NCBI RefSeq assembly: GCF_000283155.1
Contig: NW_004454207.1
Location: 3,452,332 to 3,516,331 of the forward strand
Length of the DNA stretch: 64,000 nt
From: Ceratotherium simum simum
Taxonomy: Eukaryota; Chordata; Mammalia; Perissodactyla; Rhinocerotidae
Direction of reading: 5' to 3'
The notes under the pieces: model-generated
What the model saw: the letters and a program-made list of their open reading frames with translations, nothing else
Told to the model about the DNA's origin: nothing
Database searches by the model: none
Shown: positions 45,239-56,761 of the stretch, piece by piece
Layout of the letters: each line of letters opens with the position of its first letter
How positions within the stretch are numbered: the first letter of the stretch is position 1
Translations under genes and position numbers: made by a program

Positions 45239-46798
45239 CAGTGGTTCTCAAACTTTAATGCACAGATAAATCCCACCGGGGGATCTTGTTCAAATGCAGA
45301 GTCAGCTGTTTAGGCAGGTCCGCAGAGAGGCCTGTGCTTCTGCCTTTCTTACCGGCTCCCAGGTAGGTGATTCTATTCGGAGTCCACCGGCCCCACACTG
45401 AGCCACAAGGGCAGAAAACTGGGGTCCTCAAAAGGGGGGCTTGCGCAGCCAGGGAGACCTGTGACTCTTTCAGGAGGTCTGTGAGGCCAAAACTCTTGTT
45501 GTAATAGCGCTCAGATGTTATTGACTTTTTCCACTGTGCTGACATTTGCACAGATGGCTCAGCACGAATCAGGCAGTGGCACCAAAGGGTACTAATCAGC
45601 AGTGTGTTCTCCCCCACCATGCGCTCACGGTTATGAACATAAATCAAAATCAAACACAGTTTCACTCAGAAACGTCCTTGACCCAGTAAAAAGTCATTAA
45701 CTTTTTCAGTCTCAACCCCTGACTATACACCTTTTGGATATTCTGAGATGAAATGGAAGGGTGCATGAAGCCCTTGTGCTGTGTACCAAAGGAAGATGGT
45801 AGTCTGGAGAACAGTTCTTGTGTGATTGAGTTACGAGCTGAACTAGCACCTTCTTTCGTGGAACACCGTTTTTTCTTGAAAGAATGACTGACAAGCTCTA
45901 GTTATTAAGACTTGGGTATCCGGCAGAAATTTCCTCAAAAACGATCCAAGTGAGCTTGTCACTTCAATTGATAGGATCTGTTGTCAATCAATTTTGGAAA
46001 ACTTGTATCTGCCATAGTGAAAGTGCCAGTTTCCCAATACTTACAAGACTTGATGAAATTGCTGGTGATATTAACAAATGCGACTTTTTTTGATGTGGTA
46101 TAATAAGATGTGTCAATATTTGGAAGATCTGCACAACTCAGAGAACCAATATTTTCCAAATGACCAATGTGCGATGTTTACAAAATCATTCTTGAATGCA
46201 GTGCAAGAAAGTGCAAGAAGGAGCAACAGATTTTAATGGAACAGAGCACAAAAAGTTCATTGATATGGTTTCAGATTCTACATCACAAATAATCTTTAAG
46301 AAACCACCACTTGTTGAATTTGGGTGTATTATCAAGGAAGAGTTCCACAAATATATGAAAAGGCCATTAAAATACTCCTCCCTTCTCCAACTACATATCT
46401 GTGCGAGACCGAGTTCTCTTCATGTACTTCAACCAAAACTAGATAGCGCAAGATGCCTCTGAATGAATGTAGAGGCAGATGTAAGAATCCAGCTGTCTAA
46501 TATTAAGCCAGATATTCAGGAGATTTGTAAAAATGTAAAACAGTATTACTCTTCTCAGTAAAGTTTTATTTTGTTTTGGAAAATAGTTATCTTTCCTAAA
46601 CATTATTTATGTTAACATGTAATGGGTTTATTGTTATTTTAAATAAATAAGTTTATTATTTAATAATTTCTCAGTTATAATTTCTAATACAGAAAATATT
46701 CATAGACATAACCCACATGAGCAAAAGCTTTTTGGGGTCTTGAATTATTTTTAAGAGTGTAAAGGGACCTAACACCCAGAAGTCTGTGAACCACTAGT
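45239..46798 (+). pseudogene. Broken hAT (Charlie-type) transposase and its transposon
   Basis: The left end is MER5A-like ('gcagtggttctcaaac', 45241) and the right end has its partner ('gtgaaccactag', near 46786). From about 45430 to 46560 the plus strand reads as a decayed hAT-family transposase in shifting frames. A 50-codon open piece at about 46290-46460 ends in a degraded form of the hAT C-terminal dimerisation domain ('FSS.TSTK' type), then a stop at 46445-46447 and a frameshift, then IQLSNIKPDIQEICKNVKQY just before 46555. Many stops and a long internal deletion show it is dead. The domain is the one seen in ZBED-type genes, but nothing suggests domestication here. Confidence 0.75.
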
Positions 46799-48309
46799 GT
46801 AACACCTTAAGAAGGTATCATGAAGTCAATGGATAGGAGGGCTTCCTGTTAAAGAGCTAAGTGAGAAATCACTTAAATGATAGCTAAGTTGCTTCTCAGT
46901 TCTCTCTTGACCTTCTTAGAGTCGTTGACATAAAAGTTCAACTATGTCATGCTAAGAATGCTGAAACTATTTTTAATGATATAAAGGGAATTGCTTTTCA
47001 GCAGATCCTTTTAAAAGCCTGTCCTAAAATCTATTAAGTAAGAAATTTTCATTTTTGTGGCACTTTGTGAAAATCTTAAAATAGATTAGCCTCTAACATT
47101 TGCAATATGGCACGAGCAATAGAAGATAAGCAATTATATAAAAGTAAAGATACGTTCACATGGTGAGAATAAACAAATTCAAGAAACAGACACTTGTTAG
47201 GCTCTTCCTTGGCCTTTTGTGGGAACTGGCTTTGGTTTTCCTATAGATCACATGTGTGCTCTTAGCCTAAAGAAGTGGGGGAGCCAAGAATCAGGGAAAC
47301 CGATGGTGAGTAGGGGAAGCTAGCTCTAAGTTCAGACGGCACCGCTTTTAAGAGCTTGGAGATCTGTACGGTGTTCAAGAAATCTGAGAACTATCTGCAA
47401 CATTAAGCTTTAGCAGCACTCAACCTCCTTGACCATCTGGGCAACAGCGTCTGTGCTTTCTTGGATTCCACTGAATTCAATGAGTAGCTGTTGAACTGCT
47501 GCTATATGCAAGGCACCGTACTGGGGGCTGCAGGGGCTTGGTTTGCCCTCCCCTCGTTGACACTTTGGAATGCGGTGAGGAACAGAAACACATAAGAAAC
47601 CACTGAAGTAGAATAAAAAGAGAGGTGACTCAGGGACATAGGGAGTGAGGCAGGGACAGGTCTCCTTGGTCTAGTATGGGGAGCTAAGGAAAGGGTGTGT
47701 GGGTGGCAGTAGTGTAGACAGGCGTTGCAGAACAGAAGGATCCCATGGTTAGGACAGATGGAAAAGCATGAGGGAAGGAGAGCAGGCCCAACATGGGGAG
47801 CAGCACATGGGGAGGGCTCAGGGTGTGGCCGGGTTTATGGAGGACACCAGGGCAGTGGTCGGGGAGAAGCCTGAAAGGCAGGTGGGGCCCCCCTGTGGGA
47901 GGCCTCCAAGCCAGCCTGAAGCCCTGTGTGCTTCATTTTGCAGGCAGTGGGGAGAGAGGGAAGGTTTGCGAGCAGGCGAGTGACATGATCCGAGGTATGC
48001 TTTTAAGAGATTAATCTGGCACTGGTGTGTAGGCTGGATTGGAGTGGGTGCAAATCAAACTCTTCCACTGTAGGTGGCAGCAGAATGGGTCTTTCTGAGT
48101 TTTATTCAAAGGGTGCAGGGCATATTCAATGGAGGCAGGAAGGATGAAAATCGGACAAAGCTTGGAGCTATTAAGCAGTAAATATCACACAACATATTAC
48201 AGAAATGGCTTAGTGAGAAATAGGTGAGAGAATTAATGTGAACAAATCTTCATAAGGGCCATTCTAGAAAATATAAACTAATCCAGAGAGACAGAAAGCA
48301 AATCAGGAG

Positions 48310-48490
48310 GGTAGCTGAGGGGGGCGGGCTTACAAAGGGGCCAGGGAAACTCTGGGATTGATGGACACATCACCATCTTGCTGGTGGTGCTGGTTTAGTG
48401 GGCACATACGTATGTCAAAACTTATCAAACAGGCCGCTTTAAATATATGCAGTTTATGCATGTCAATTCTACCTCAAAAAAAGTTTAAAA
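48310..48490 (+). repeat. LINE-1 3' end fragment
   Basis: Phrases 'ttgatggacacatcaccatc', 'gggcacatacgtatgtcaaa' and 'tcaattctacctcaaaaaaa' are typical of old L1 3' ends and finish in an A-rich tail. Confidence 0.7.
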
Positions 48491-48743
48491 AAACCCTGCT
48501 TCTTAAGTTTGGTTTTTACAAAAGACACCAGTCATTTTAAAAGGTTGCAAATCCCTTTTGATAACTAAGGATTAGCAGCAAAAGGCAGGAGCCACATCAA
48601 CCTGAGTGGGGTGGGCTGGGGGACATATCCTGGGTTGCAGAGCTGCTGGCTCCCCCTATTTGGTGACAGGAAAGTGAAGGCATTATTGTCACTAAGGAGA
48701 GAAGACAGTGCTGGAAACAAAGGATGTGTTTCCTCTATGTATA

Positions 48744-48928
48744 CAGTAGTGGTGGTCAAACTTTAGTGGGCATCTGAATTGCCTAGGGAGCTTATTAAGA
48801 CATACGAAATTCCTGAGACCCACCCCAACGAGGGAGGGTGGGGCCTGGGAATCTGAATGTTTAACCAGCATCCTTGGTGATCCTGATTCAGGGCATCAGA
48901 GGCCCATACTTTGAAAAATCACTTAAAG
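48744..48928 (+). repeat. MER5A-type hAT element
   Basis: 'agtggtggtcaaactttag', 'catctgaattgcctaggga', 'ggtggggcctgggaatctga' and 'actttgaaaaatcactt' follow the MER5A order. Confidence 0.8.
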
Positions 48929-49194
48929 AAATGACCCTCAATATTACACTTAATAAACTATAAATGATCTTTTACATATCACAGAAAATAAAACTTGCTA
49001 AAGTACACTGAATGGAATAATAGATGAAAACAGCTCCATGACATCCATTTAACAGAACTTGGTTTATTATGGGAACACTCAAAGAAGGACCTGAAAGAGA
49101 CCAGAGGGCTGAGCTTTCAGAAAGAGCCAAGGGACTCTCTGAAGAAGGGCTGAGCTTTAGTCTAAAGCCTGTGAACAATTTTGAAATGTTTATA

Positions 49195-49640
49195 CAGCTT
49201 GTGGTAGGCAGTCTTCTAAGACACCCCCAATGATTCCTGCCTCCTGATATTCACATCCTTGTATAATTCCCCCTCCCTAATTGTGGGCTGGATCTAGTGA
49301 CTTGCTTCCCTGATTAGGTTTCAAAAGACTACGACTTCTGTCTTGTTAGCACTCTCTCTTGCTGGCATATTTTCTTACCTACTCACTTGCTCTCTCATGA
49401 AGCCAGCTGCCGTGTCATGAGGGAGCTATGAGAAAGCCCACATGGCAAAGAATCAAGGGAGGTCTTGGGCCAACATCTAAAACTTTGCTAGCCACTCAGT
49501 TTCCTACAATCTTCTCCATCCAAGATCCCTCACCCTCTTCCCTTAGCAGTTCCTTGCATACTGTTGTACTGAGGGCCCAGACTCCTAATCTACAGAAACT
49601 GAGATTATAATCTTAGTTAAGAAAATAGCACGTCATTGTA
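49195..49640 (+). mobile_element. Solitary MLT1-like LTR of an ancient ERVL-MaLR element
   Basis: Blocks in order match MLT1-type LTRs: 'ccaatgattcctgcctcctg', 'attcacatccttgtataatt', 'tgattaggtttcaaaagact', 'aagccagctgccgtgtcatg', 'atgagaaagcccacatggca' and 'acagaaactgagattataat'. No internal or protein-coding viral sequence is present. Ends approximate; heavily diverged. Confidence 0.75.
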
Positions 49641-50035
49641 ACATCTTTGGTAAAGTATCCTTTCAGTTCAAATACCTTTCTGAAGAACAACATAAACTTG
49701 AAATTCAAAGGCAACTTGTATACATCTTTACTGTCAAGATGCCCAAAGCCAGATCACTCCATCCTCAGCAGACCGTGCTACTGAATTTGAGGCAAACTCC
49801 TCTTGATGTTTTAATATTGTCATTGCATCTTGGTGTATGAAAAAAATGCAAAAGATTCTATTGTAGAGCTACAGGCAAACACTGGAGCTGAGGCTGTGAA
49901 TTAGTTATCTATTGTTGCATAACAAATTGATCTTAAACTTAGTGGCTAGAAACAACAACATATATTATCTTGGTTGCCTACCATAAGTAGATTGAATTTG
50001 CAACGTGTGCTAAAAATGCAATTGCTCTAAGGTAG

Positions 50036-50222
50036 GGGTTGGCAATTTTTTTTCTGTAAAGGGCCAGACAGCAAATAGTTTTGCTTTGTAGGGCATGGAG
50101 TTGCAACCACTCGATTCTGTTGCTGTGGTAGGAAAGCAGCCACAGACAATTTGTAAGTGAATGGGCGTGGCTGGTTCTAATAAAACTTTATTTACAAGAA
50201 CGTGGTGGCTGGCATCACCAGC
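50036..50222 (+). repeat. hAT-type element of the 'gtcagcaaac' family
   Basis: 'aggggttggcaatttttttt', 'ctgtaaagggccagacagca', 'agaatgggcgtggctgg'-like and 'taaaactttatttacaagaa'. The right end is missing. Confidence 0.78.
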
Positions 50223-50521
50223 CTGGGCTAAGTCCTCACCGGAATCTCTATGAGCTCCACTTGTTACCACTGGGAAAGAGCACATGAGTGTAAACAGGGT
50301 TGCTTTCAGACCAGGGAAAGGTGCATTTTGATCTCATTACTTCTCCTACCAGCCTGACATTTCACCACTAGAGTTATTCCTCGGGGTGGAAGCATTGTCC
50401 ATGGAAGTTCCCAGATAAAACGCAAGCATGATGATCTTTAGAGAAAGCCTCACCCCACCTAAATGACTCTCTGACACCCAGAGCCTTCTGTTTAGTACAA
50501 AGGCCATTTGATATAAGTTTT

Positions 50522-50735
50522 TTTTTTTTTATAATTTTATTTATTTATTTATTTTCCCCCCAAAGCCCCAGTAGATAGTTGTACGTCACAGTTGCACATC
50601 CTTCTAGTTGCTGTATGTGGGACGCGGCCTCAGCATGGCCGAAGAAGCGGTGCGTCAGTGCTCGCCCGGGGTTCCGAACCCGGGCCGCCAGCAGCGGAGC
50701 ACGTGCACTTAACCACTAAGCCACGGGGCCGGCCC
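50522..50735 (-). mobile_element. ERE SINE (ERE2-like)
   Basis: Minus-strand ERE2 with an A/T-rich 3' tail at left ('tttatttatttattt') and GGGCCGGCCC end at right. The duplication of 14 bases (50508-50521 and 50736-50749) is perfect. Sense to GPM6B. Confidence 0.95.
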
Positions 50736-52863
50736 TTGATATAAGTTTTGATAGACATGGAAACACACGGGGTTGTGTGTGTGGCTTATTTGTGAGTGAA
50801 CAGGGACACCCAAAAGGACACAGCCTGAGGAGGTGGGAAGACTCTAGCCTCTAGCAGTAGACTTCAGCTACTTCCCAACTACTTCACAGTATCTCCAGTT
50901 AGCTCTAAGGGTGACTAAAGATTTCAAAACAAAATTAATTTTAATTCACTCTAGCAGAAAACATATAACACATGAGTTATCATAAAGGAAGCGAAGACCA
51001 GATATCACTGTTTCTAAAAGACTGAGAATCACTGCTTTGAATAATCCAAGTTGGTGTCACTAAAACCAGAGTCGCGCCTGATAGAAAGTTCCAGATCAAC
51101 ACTCAATACTGATCGATTTGCTTTTATCTCTGCTTTCTTTGTTTGCCTACTCTGAGCTGAGGAACAGACACAAGACCAAGAGGCAAAGGGAGGTCTGTAT
51201 GTCACAGACACAGTCAGCCCCGGTTCCACGATCAAGTGCAAATCACATACTAACAGTACAGCTGATAAAAAAAATTGAACGTTTGTAAACAATCAAGAAA
51301 TTATATATATGGCTGATAATAGTCTTTGGTAGATAAGCTTTAAAAGAGTTAACTGCTCTATATGGCACATTTTTTGTGAAAACTGCAGGTGACTTGAAAA
51401 AGTTGATCCATAGCAGGAAAAAAAATGCAAAGAACTAGAAAAAAAACCTCAGAAACGTTATAGCATGAACTGGAGCTACAAAACACTTGCATTGTGTCCA
51501 CCGTTAACCTCCATTTAACCTGAAACACCTTGAGTAACTGGAAGCCGTCAGACAGACTCAGAGCTTCCCCTGGCTTAAGCTGTGCAAACGAAGAAAGCTT
51601 CTCCAACCAGACTCCAGGGAAGAGAGAGGCCTCGCCATCAGAGCCCACACAGCAAGATCAGACTGTTGGTTATAGTCGACACCCAACCACAGACGGAGGC
51701 TCAATGATGCACGCAGCAAGATTAAGAGTTTGTTTCCCCTTGAAATACATTTCAAGTGTTGTCAGAAAAGACCTCAAACTTAGTGGCCTTACAACCTTAG
51801 GTTAGGAAAGAGTGACACTCAAGAACAATAACAAAAATCCAACAGCATTTCCCAGGACCCTTATATCCACAGGTGTCACTCTTTAAAGTGGGTCCATGAG
51901 AGAGAAGTCCCAGGCTCAGCCTAACAGGGGCCAGAGGGATAAAGGCAGAAGATCTCAGGGGGCCCGCCTTCTCAGGTCACATCTGGACAGACACACAGAA
52001 CCGAAGAGTGTGACCTGAGTCACAGTAGCAACAAGCGAGATATGCTTGCTTGTTCCTCCCTCCAGGTCCATGCCTGGCTGCTGGGGCATCAGTTCTTGGC
52101 AATGGAAACCCCAACACAGGCGCTGGCTGCTCAACTCTCAGCTAAACACCAGCATTCCCCCATGCTCTCCCGACACCCTCCATTGTAGTCCATCTGTGAG
52201 AAGTCTCTCTGGACTTCTGGAATCATCTACGGCCATCTTAACCCAAGCATCAGAGCAATTTGGATTTGGGAGATGGGCAGAGGGGAAAATGGCGACTGGT
52301 GAAGGGGGTAGTTTTTCAACTCATCTGTCAGACTGAATGCTGAACTATAGACTTACCAGTGTATGAATAGTCACTCTTGGTCCATTAGGTTATAGCCTAT
52401 ATTAAGTAACAGCATCTTGCATGTCATTGGATTATATTAAAGAACGTGATGAGGGACAATTGAGAATTTCTTCCAAGCTCCCATCAACTACTTTCTCCTT
52501 GCCCTCTCTTTGCTACAAAGAAACAAACCTTTCCCACTTTCACTGCCCGCCCCCCACTCTCCTTCACCAAGATTTTAAACAAAGGAATAAGAGGGGGCAT
52601 GATTTCAGACAAGTAGATAAGAGAATCAAAGGTCACTGTCCTTCAAACTAACCAGGACTCAGCGCATTACTGACTGGCAATTCATTAGTGACTGGCAACT
52701 CTTATACACGCCTCTCCACAAATAGAGAGGGGAAAAAAGAATGAATGCCTTAAGCAATTCTCTGTCTTTTCCAGAGGTAAGCGATTTCTAGATCTCTTGA
52801 GGGTAAATTTACTTCTTCAATTCCTTCTGTCTTCTCCCTTCTTGCTCTGGATCTTCCTCTAAA

Positions 52864-53000
52864 TTAGCACTTCTCAAACTTCAATGTGCATAGGAACCAT
52901 CTGGAAATCTTATTAAAATGCAGATTCTGATTCAGCAGGTCTGGGGTGGGGCCTGAGACTCTGCACATCCACAGACCACACTTGCAATAGAGGATCTCAA
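52864..53000 (+). repeat. MER5A-type hAT element
   Basis: 'agcacttctcaaacttcaat', 'aggaaccatctggaaatct', 'cagattctgattcagcaggt' and 'ctggggtggggcctgagact' follow MER5A closely; the right end is lost. Confidence 0.82.
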
Positions 53001-54734
53001 TTCTCTTAGACTATACTCTGAAGCCTGTGTAATACAATCTACAGTAGCCTGAAGTATTCCCTACATGTTAAGCACAGTATTCCATTGAACACAGATACAG
53101 CACTAACTATTCCATCTTTCACTACTGTCACCATCTCAGACCTCCATCTCAGGCCTAGGCCCCCAAAGGCAGCATCGCATGGGGTTGCCCATGTGGCCAC
53201 CCATCCTTTGATTTTCTGTAGGCCTAGAGAAGACACGGATATTACCTGGCCAAAGTTAAAAAATGAAAAAACAAGAAAAGAAAAAAGAAACAGATGGTAG
53301 AGGCTTAACTACCCAAATCCTAAAAATGTAATTCTACCGGGACGTTACTCCAAAAAAGAAAAACATGAAAAAATCAAGGCAAAGGAAACTGGAACCGCCT
53401 TGACTTTTCCAGTGGGGAATAAGGAAATTGGGGGGGTGGGAGGAGGTGGTCTCTGCTATAACAACTGAGAGGGAGAGGCATTTTCCTTTGGCAAAGATCT
53501 CCTGGTCAGCCTGTATCAAAACCTCTTTCCCCCTTCCCCCCACTGGAAAGAAATTGAGAACTCTGCAAAAAAAAAAAAAAGACACAAGAGCCATATGGAA
53601 TTCTCTATTTTTTCCTTCGCACCATCTGGTTTGGGATCTAAGTACAGAATGGCAACTGCATTGATTTAGGAGCCAACAAAATCTTGACGCAACTGGGAAG
53701 GCAATAATACGGCAGAGTCTGGTGCCCTCCCTCCGGGGCCTGCGCTGTATTCTTTAAACTATCCTACGCAAGGTCTCTGCGGCTGGTTCCAGACACAAAT
53801 GGCCCCAATGCGTGTGCCATGGAGGCATACTTCTTCCAATGATTTCAGTCAATGCACACAGAAAGTTCAAACTACGTGTGGGTAGCGGCCATTTCAGGAT
53901 CTGGGAAGATGATTCTATTAATCAAATTCAGTGATTTCATTTCTCCCCCTCAGACAAGAACCTGCTCGATCATGGAATTCTCACGTGAAATATCACCAGC
54001 AACCCGATACTATTAGAGTTCTACAATTTCGCATCACGCCATTCCAAAATTCCAAAAACTCTGAAAACTAAGGATTCTTTTTTTCGTCTAGCTCATCTGG
54101 CAGCAAAACCTGGTCTGATCTGAAATTACTTGGTTCCAAAACCCGATCTGAATGGACAAGAGGCTGTTTACAGGCTTCATTTACCCAATTCAGGCTCTCC
54201 ACAAAGAGTAACACGCTGGATTTGTGGGAGCCCCCACCTTGCTGGTGGTATCGTGAAGCACACGGTGTGTGCGCCATGTTACTTTTCAAAAACCCAAACT
54301 CTTCTGAATTCTGAAACAAATTGGGCCCCAAAAGTTGCGGAAAAGAAATTGGAGCCTTGCATTTTTCCTCTCAGCTGCCGCTGCTGCTTAGAACGCCCAC
54401 ATTCCCGTGTTCGGCTGTAGGGTCAAAGCACATGAGTCTTATCCCAATGCTCTTCCAGGCAACTGCTCAACCAGCGGACAAAACTCATCAAGAGCAACTG
54501 ATAGAGAGTTTTCCCCTAATAAGATATTGATGTGTACTCTTTACCACTATCCAGGAAAGACACTTAGTCTTTTTCTTGATTTCCAACCGGCCTGGTGTCT
54601 TCCAACACATTCTTAAAATGAAGGCCATTCTCTCTCAAGTAGTAGTTTCTGATAACTTGGGGACCTTCTTGTCATGTTAACAAATACTCTTCTCTCTCTC
54701 TCTCTCTGCCATTGAATTGTGATATCTAATGGTG

Positions 54735-55154
54735 CTTTTTTTGTTTGTTTTTTTTAAAAACAGCTTTATCGAGATATAGTCTACATATAAAATTCACCTG
54801 TTTTAAGTGTACAATTCAATGGTTTTGAGTAAATTTATGGAGTTGTGCAACCATTACCACAATCTAATTTTAAAACATTTCCATCACTCCAACAAAGATC
54901 TCTTGTACCCATTAGCAGTTACTCTCCATTTCCCCCCCCTCCCAGCCTCTGGCCAGCACTAATCTACTTTCTGTCTCTATGGATTTGCCAATTCTGGAAA
55001 TTTAATATAGATGGAATCATACAATATTTGGTCTCTTGTGTCTGGCTTCTTTTATTCAGCATAATGTTTTTGAGATTCATCCATATCGTAGTATATATCA
55101 GCATTTCCTTCCTTTTTATTGCTGAATAGTATTCCATTGTATGGATATATCATG
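54735..55154 (-). mobile_element. LINE-1 3'UTR fragment
   Basis: The complement of an L1 3' end: 'aacagctttatcgagatata', 'tgtacaattcaatggttttg' and 'gaatagtattccattgtatg'. The ERE at 55171 follows at once. Confidence 0.8.
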
Positions 55155-55170
55155 TCTAATGGCAATTTTT

Positions 55171-55407
55171 TTTTTTGTGAGGAAGATCGGCCCTGAGCTA
55201 ACATCTGCTAATCCTCCTCTTTTTGCTGAGGAAGATTGGCCGTGGGCTAACATCCGTGCCCATCTTCCTCCACTTTATATGGGACGCCGCCACAGCATGG
55301 CTTGCCAAGCAGTGCATTGGTGCACGCCTGGGATCCAAACCGGCAAAGCCCGGGCCGCAGCAGTGGAGCGCGCGCACTTAATCGCTTGTGCCACCGGGCT
55401 GGCCCCC
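55171..55407 (-). mobile_element. ERE SINE (ERE1-like)
   Basis: Minus-strand ERE1, sense to GPM6B, with T-run at left and GGGCTGGCCCC at right. The 16-base duplication (55155-55170 and 55408-55423) is perfect. The B box is mutated (ggatccaaacc). Confidence 0.95.
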
Positions 55408-56641
55408 TCTAATGGCAATTTTTAAATAAAGATTCCAGAACCCTCTTCATTCTTTAAAGGATCTATGAGAACAAATGTCTGATGTCACATCTTGCTCATT
55501 TTTTCTCACCAGCACAGCACAGGCACACACAGAGTTGGTGCCTAATAGCCATACGTCAAGTGAAGGAATGCATAATTCAAGATGTAGAACTAAATACAAA
55601 ATCAGATTTCATGTTAATTAACCTGAAGCCACAATTTAGGTTTTAAAAGAAAAAGTTTTGTAAAATTAATTACAGGTGTTATGACTGTAATTCAATGGGT
55701 GCCTTACATTGTACCTCAGGATTGCTCTTTCTCGAGTTGTAGGTTCTACACTATCATTTCTGATTTATTCCTGAAAAAGTAAGCAACTGTTTGGGAGAAA
55801 TGATGCTATGGGTTCACTCAAAATCATAGCAATAATTTAAGCCTGTTGTGTTTATTTGACCCACCATCATCCGTTTATATCCACATTTTAAGTAACTTGA
55901 GGTCACTGAGTTTCAGCTAATTGAACTGAGTAGTAAGACACGTGTCAACTTGGGGAATGTGGAGGACGGATGTTCATATTGCTCAGCATTCTCGCTCTTC
56001 TGGGTCCCCAAACTGGCTGATGCACATTTCACCCAGACCCAGCACTTAGCAGTTCTGAGAGACAGTGTTCCTCATGAGCAAGGAAACTGGAAATCAGACC
56101 CAACAGATCTACCTGATGGGATCATGTACACAGTTATCCAATCCCCATTTCATGGGCTTTGATTTTTCCTTCTCAAAGGCAATGACTGATGTTAAATCAG
56201 AGTGGTGCTGGGAAGACATTTGGGGACACTCATGGTACTCTTGGAGCCAAGGCTCCTTGAGTGTCCTGGCCCAGTTCTTGGTCCCATGGAGGACATGTGC
56301 GACTTCCCACCCCCCCATTATTGGTTCAGACATTGGAAATTTCATGGTTAACCCAAAGGCATATCTCATTGTACACTGCTCCCTTTGAGAAGAAGAGGTA
56401 AGGGTGAGGAAAAGGAGAGCAGGCAGAAGAAAGAGGTGAAAGATGGGGTGGAATGGAGAGAAGGAGAGAAAAAGAAAGATGATTTAAAAAATTTTAAAGG
56501 GCCAATTCCACCCACGCCCCTGTGAACAAATTAACGCATCAAGCAAAACAGAAAATATCACCAAACTGAAAGAGCCTTTACAAATAATATTAAAGATAAC
56601 AGTTGACTTGCTATTAGAATTCACCCCGAGGCTGTATTTAC

Positions 56642-56761
56642 CTGGACTGCTCAAGGGGCTAGCCCTGTCCCCCAGGGTTGGCACAGGATGGTACTGGTGG
56701 TTCTTTGAGCCTGGGTACATCCAGTGGTACCTGCCAATTTCCATTTCAGCTCTGCTGTTCA
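56642..56761 (-). CDS. GPM6B: GPM6B N-terminal extension exon (120 bp)
   Basis: The acceptor TTGGCAG and donor GTAAAT enclose two bases closing a Val codon, 39 codons and the first G of the next Gly. NSRAEMEIGRYHWMYPGSKN and HQYHPVPTLGDRASPLSSP match the longer human GPM6B isoforms exactly. This segment is cytoplasmic, hydrophilic and precedes the palmitoylated Cys cluster. It is absent from the short isoform, which starts Met-Gly-Cys. Its preceding 20-codon first exon was not found in 56762-64000. Confidence 0.96.

Larger units (their letters stand above)
36338..56641 (-). other. GPM6B: Large GPM6B intron (20.3 kb)
   Basis: No coding exon was recognised. The intron holds a (CCT)n tract at about 37055-37083, three EREs (38754, 40970, 50522) plus the L1/ERE pair near 55 kb, many MER5, MER20 and related hAT elements, L2-like pieces (about 38455-38620 and 41630-42180), L1 3' ends (about 48310-48490 and 54735-55154), a MaLR LTR (49195-49640) and a (CA)n at 43938-43958. 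Stretches not listed separately look unique. A short first exon for the Met-Gly isoform could be hidden here; I found no ATGG followed by a good donor. Confidence 0.7.

Noticed and set aside
51358..51805. Overlapping 65-96 codon frames on both strands as a hidden first exon of GPM6B
   Set aside because: No ATGG plus good donor, no match to known GPM6B first exons, no CpG island. The region is simply free of stops by chance as far as I can see.
12399..55407. tRNA genes suggested by B-box-like GGTTCGGATCC motifs
   Set aside because: They are the tRNA-derived heads of ERE SINEs with poly(A) tails and target duplications, without a foldable full tRNA.
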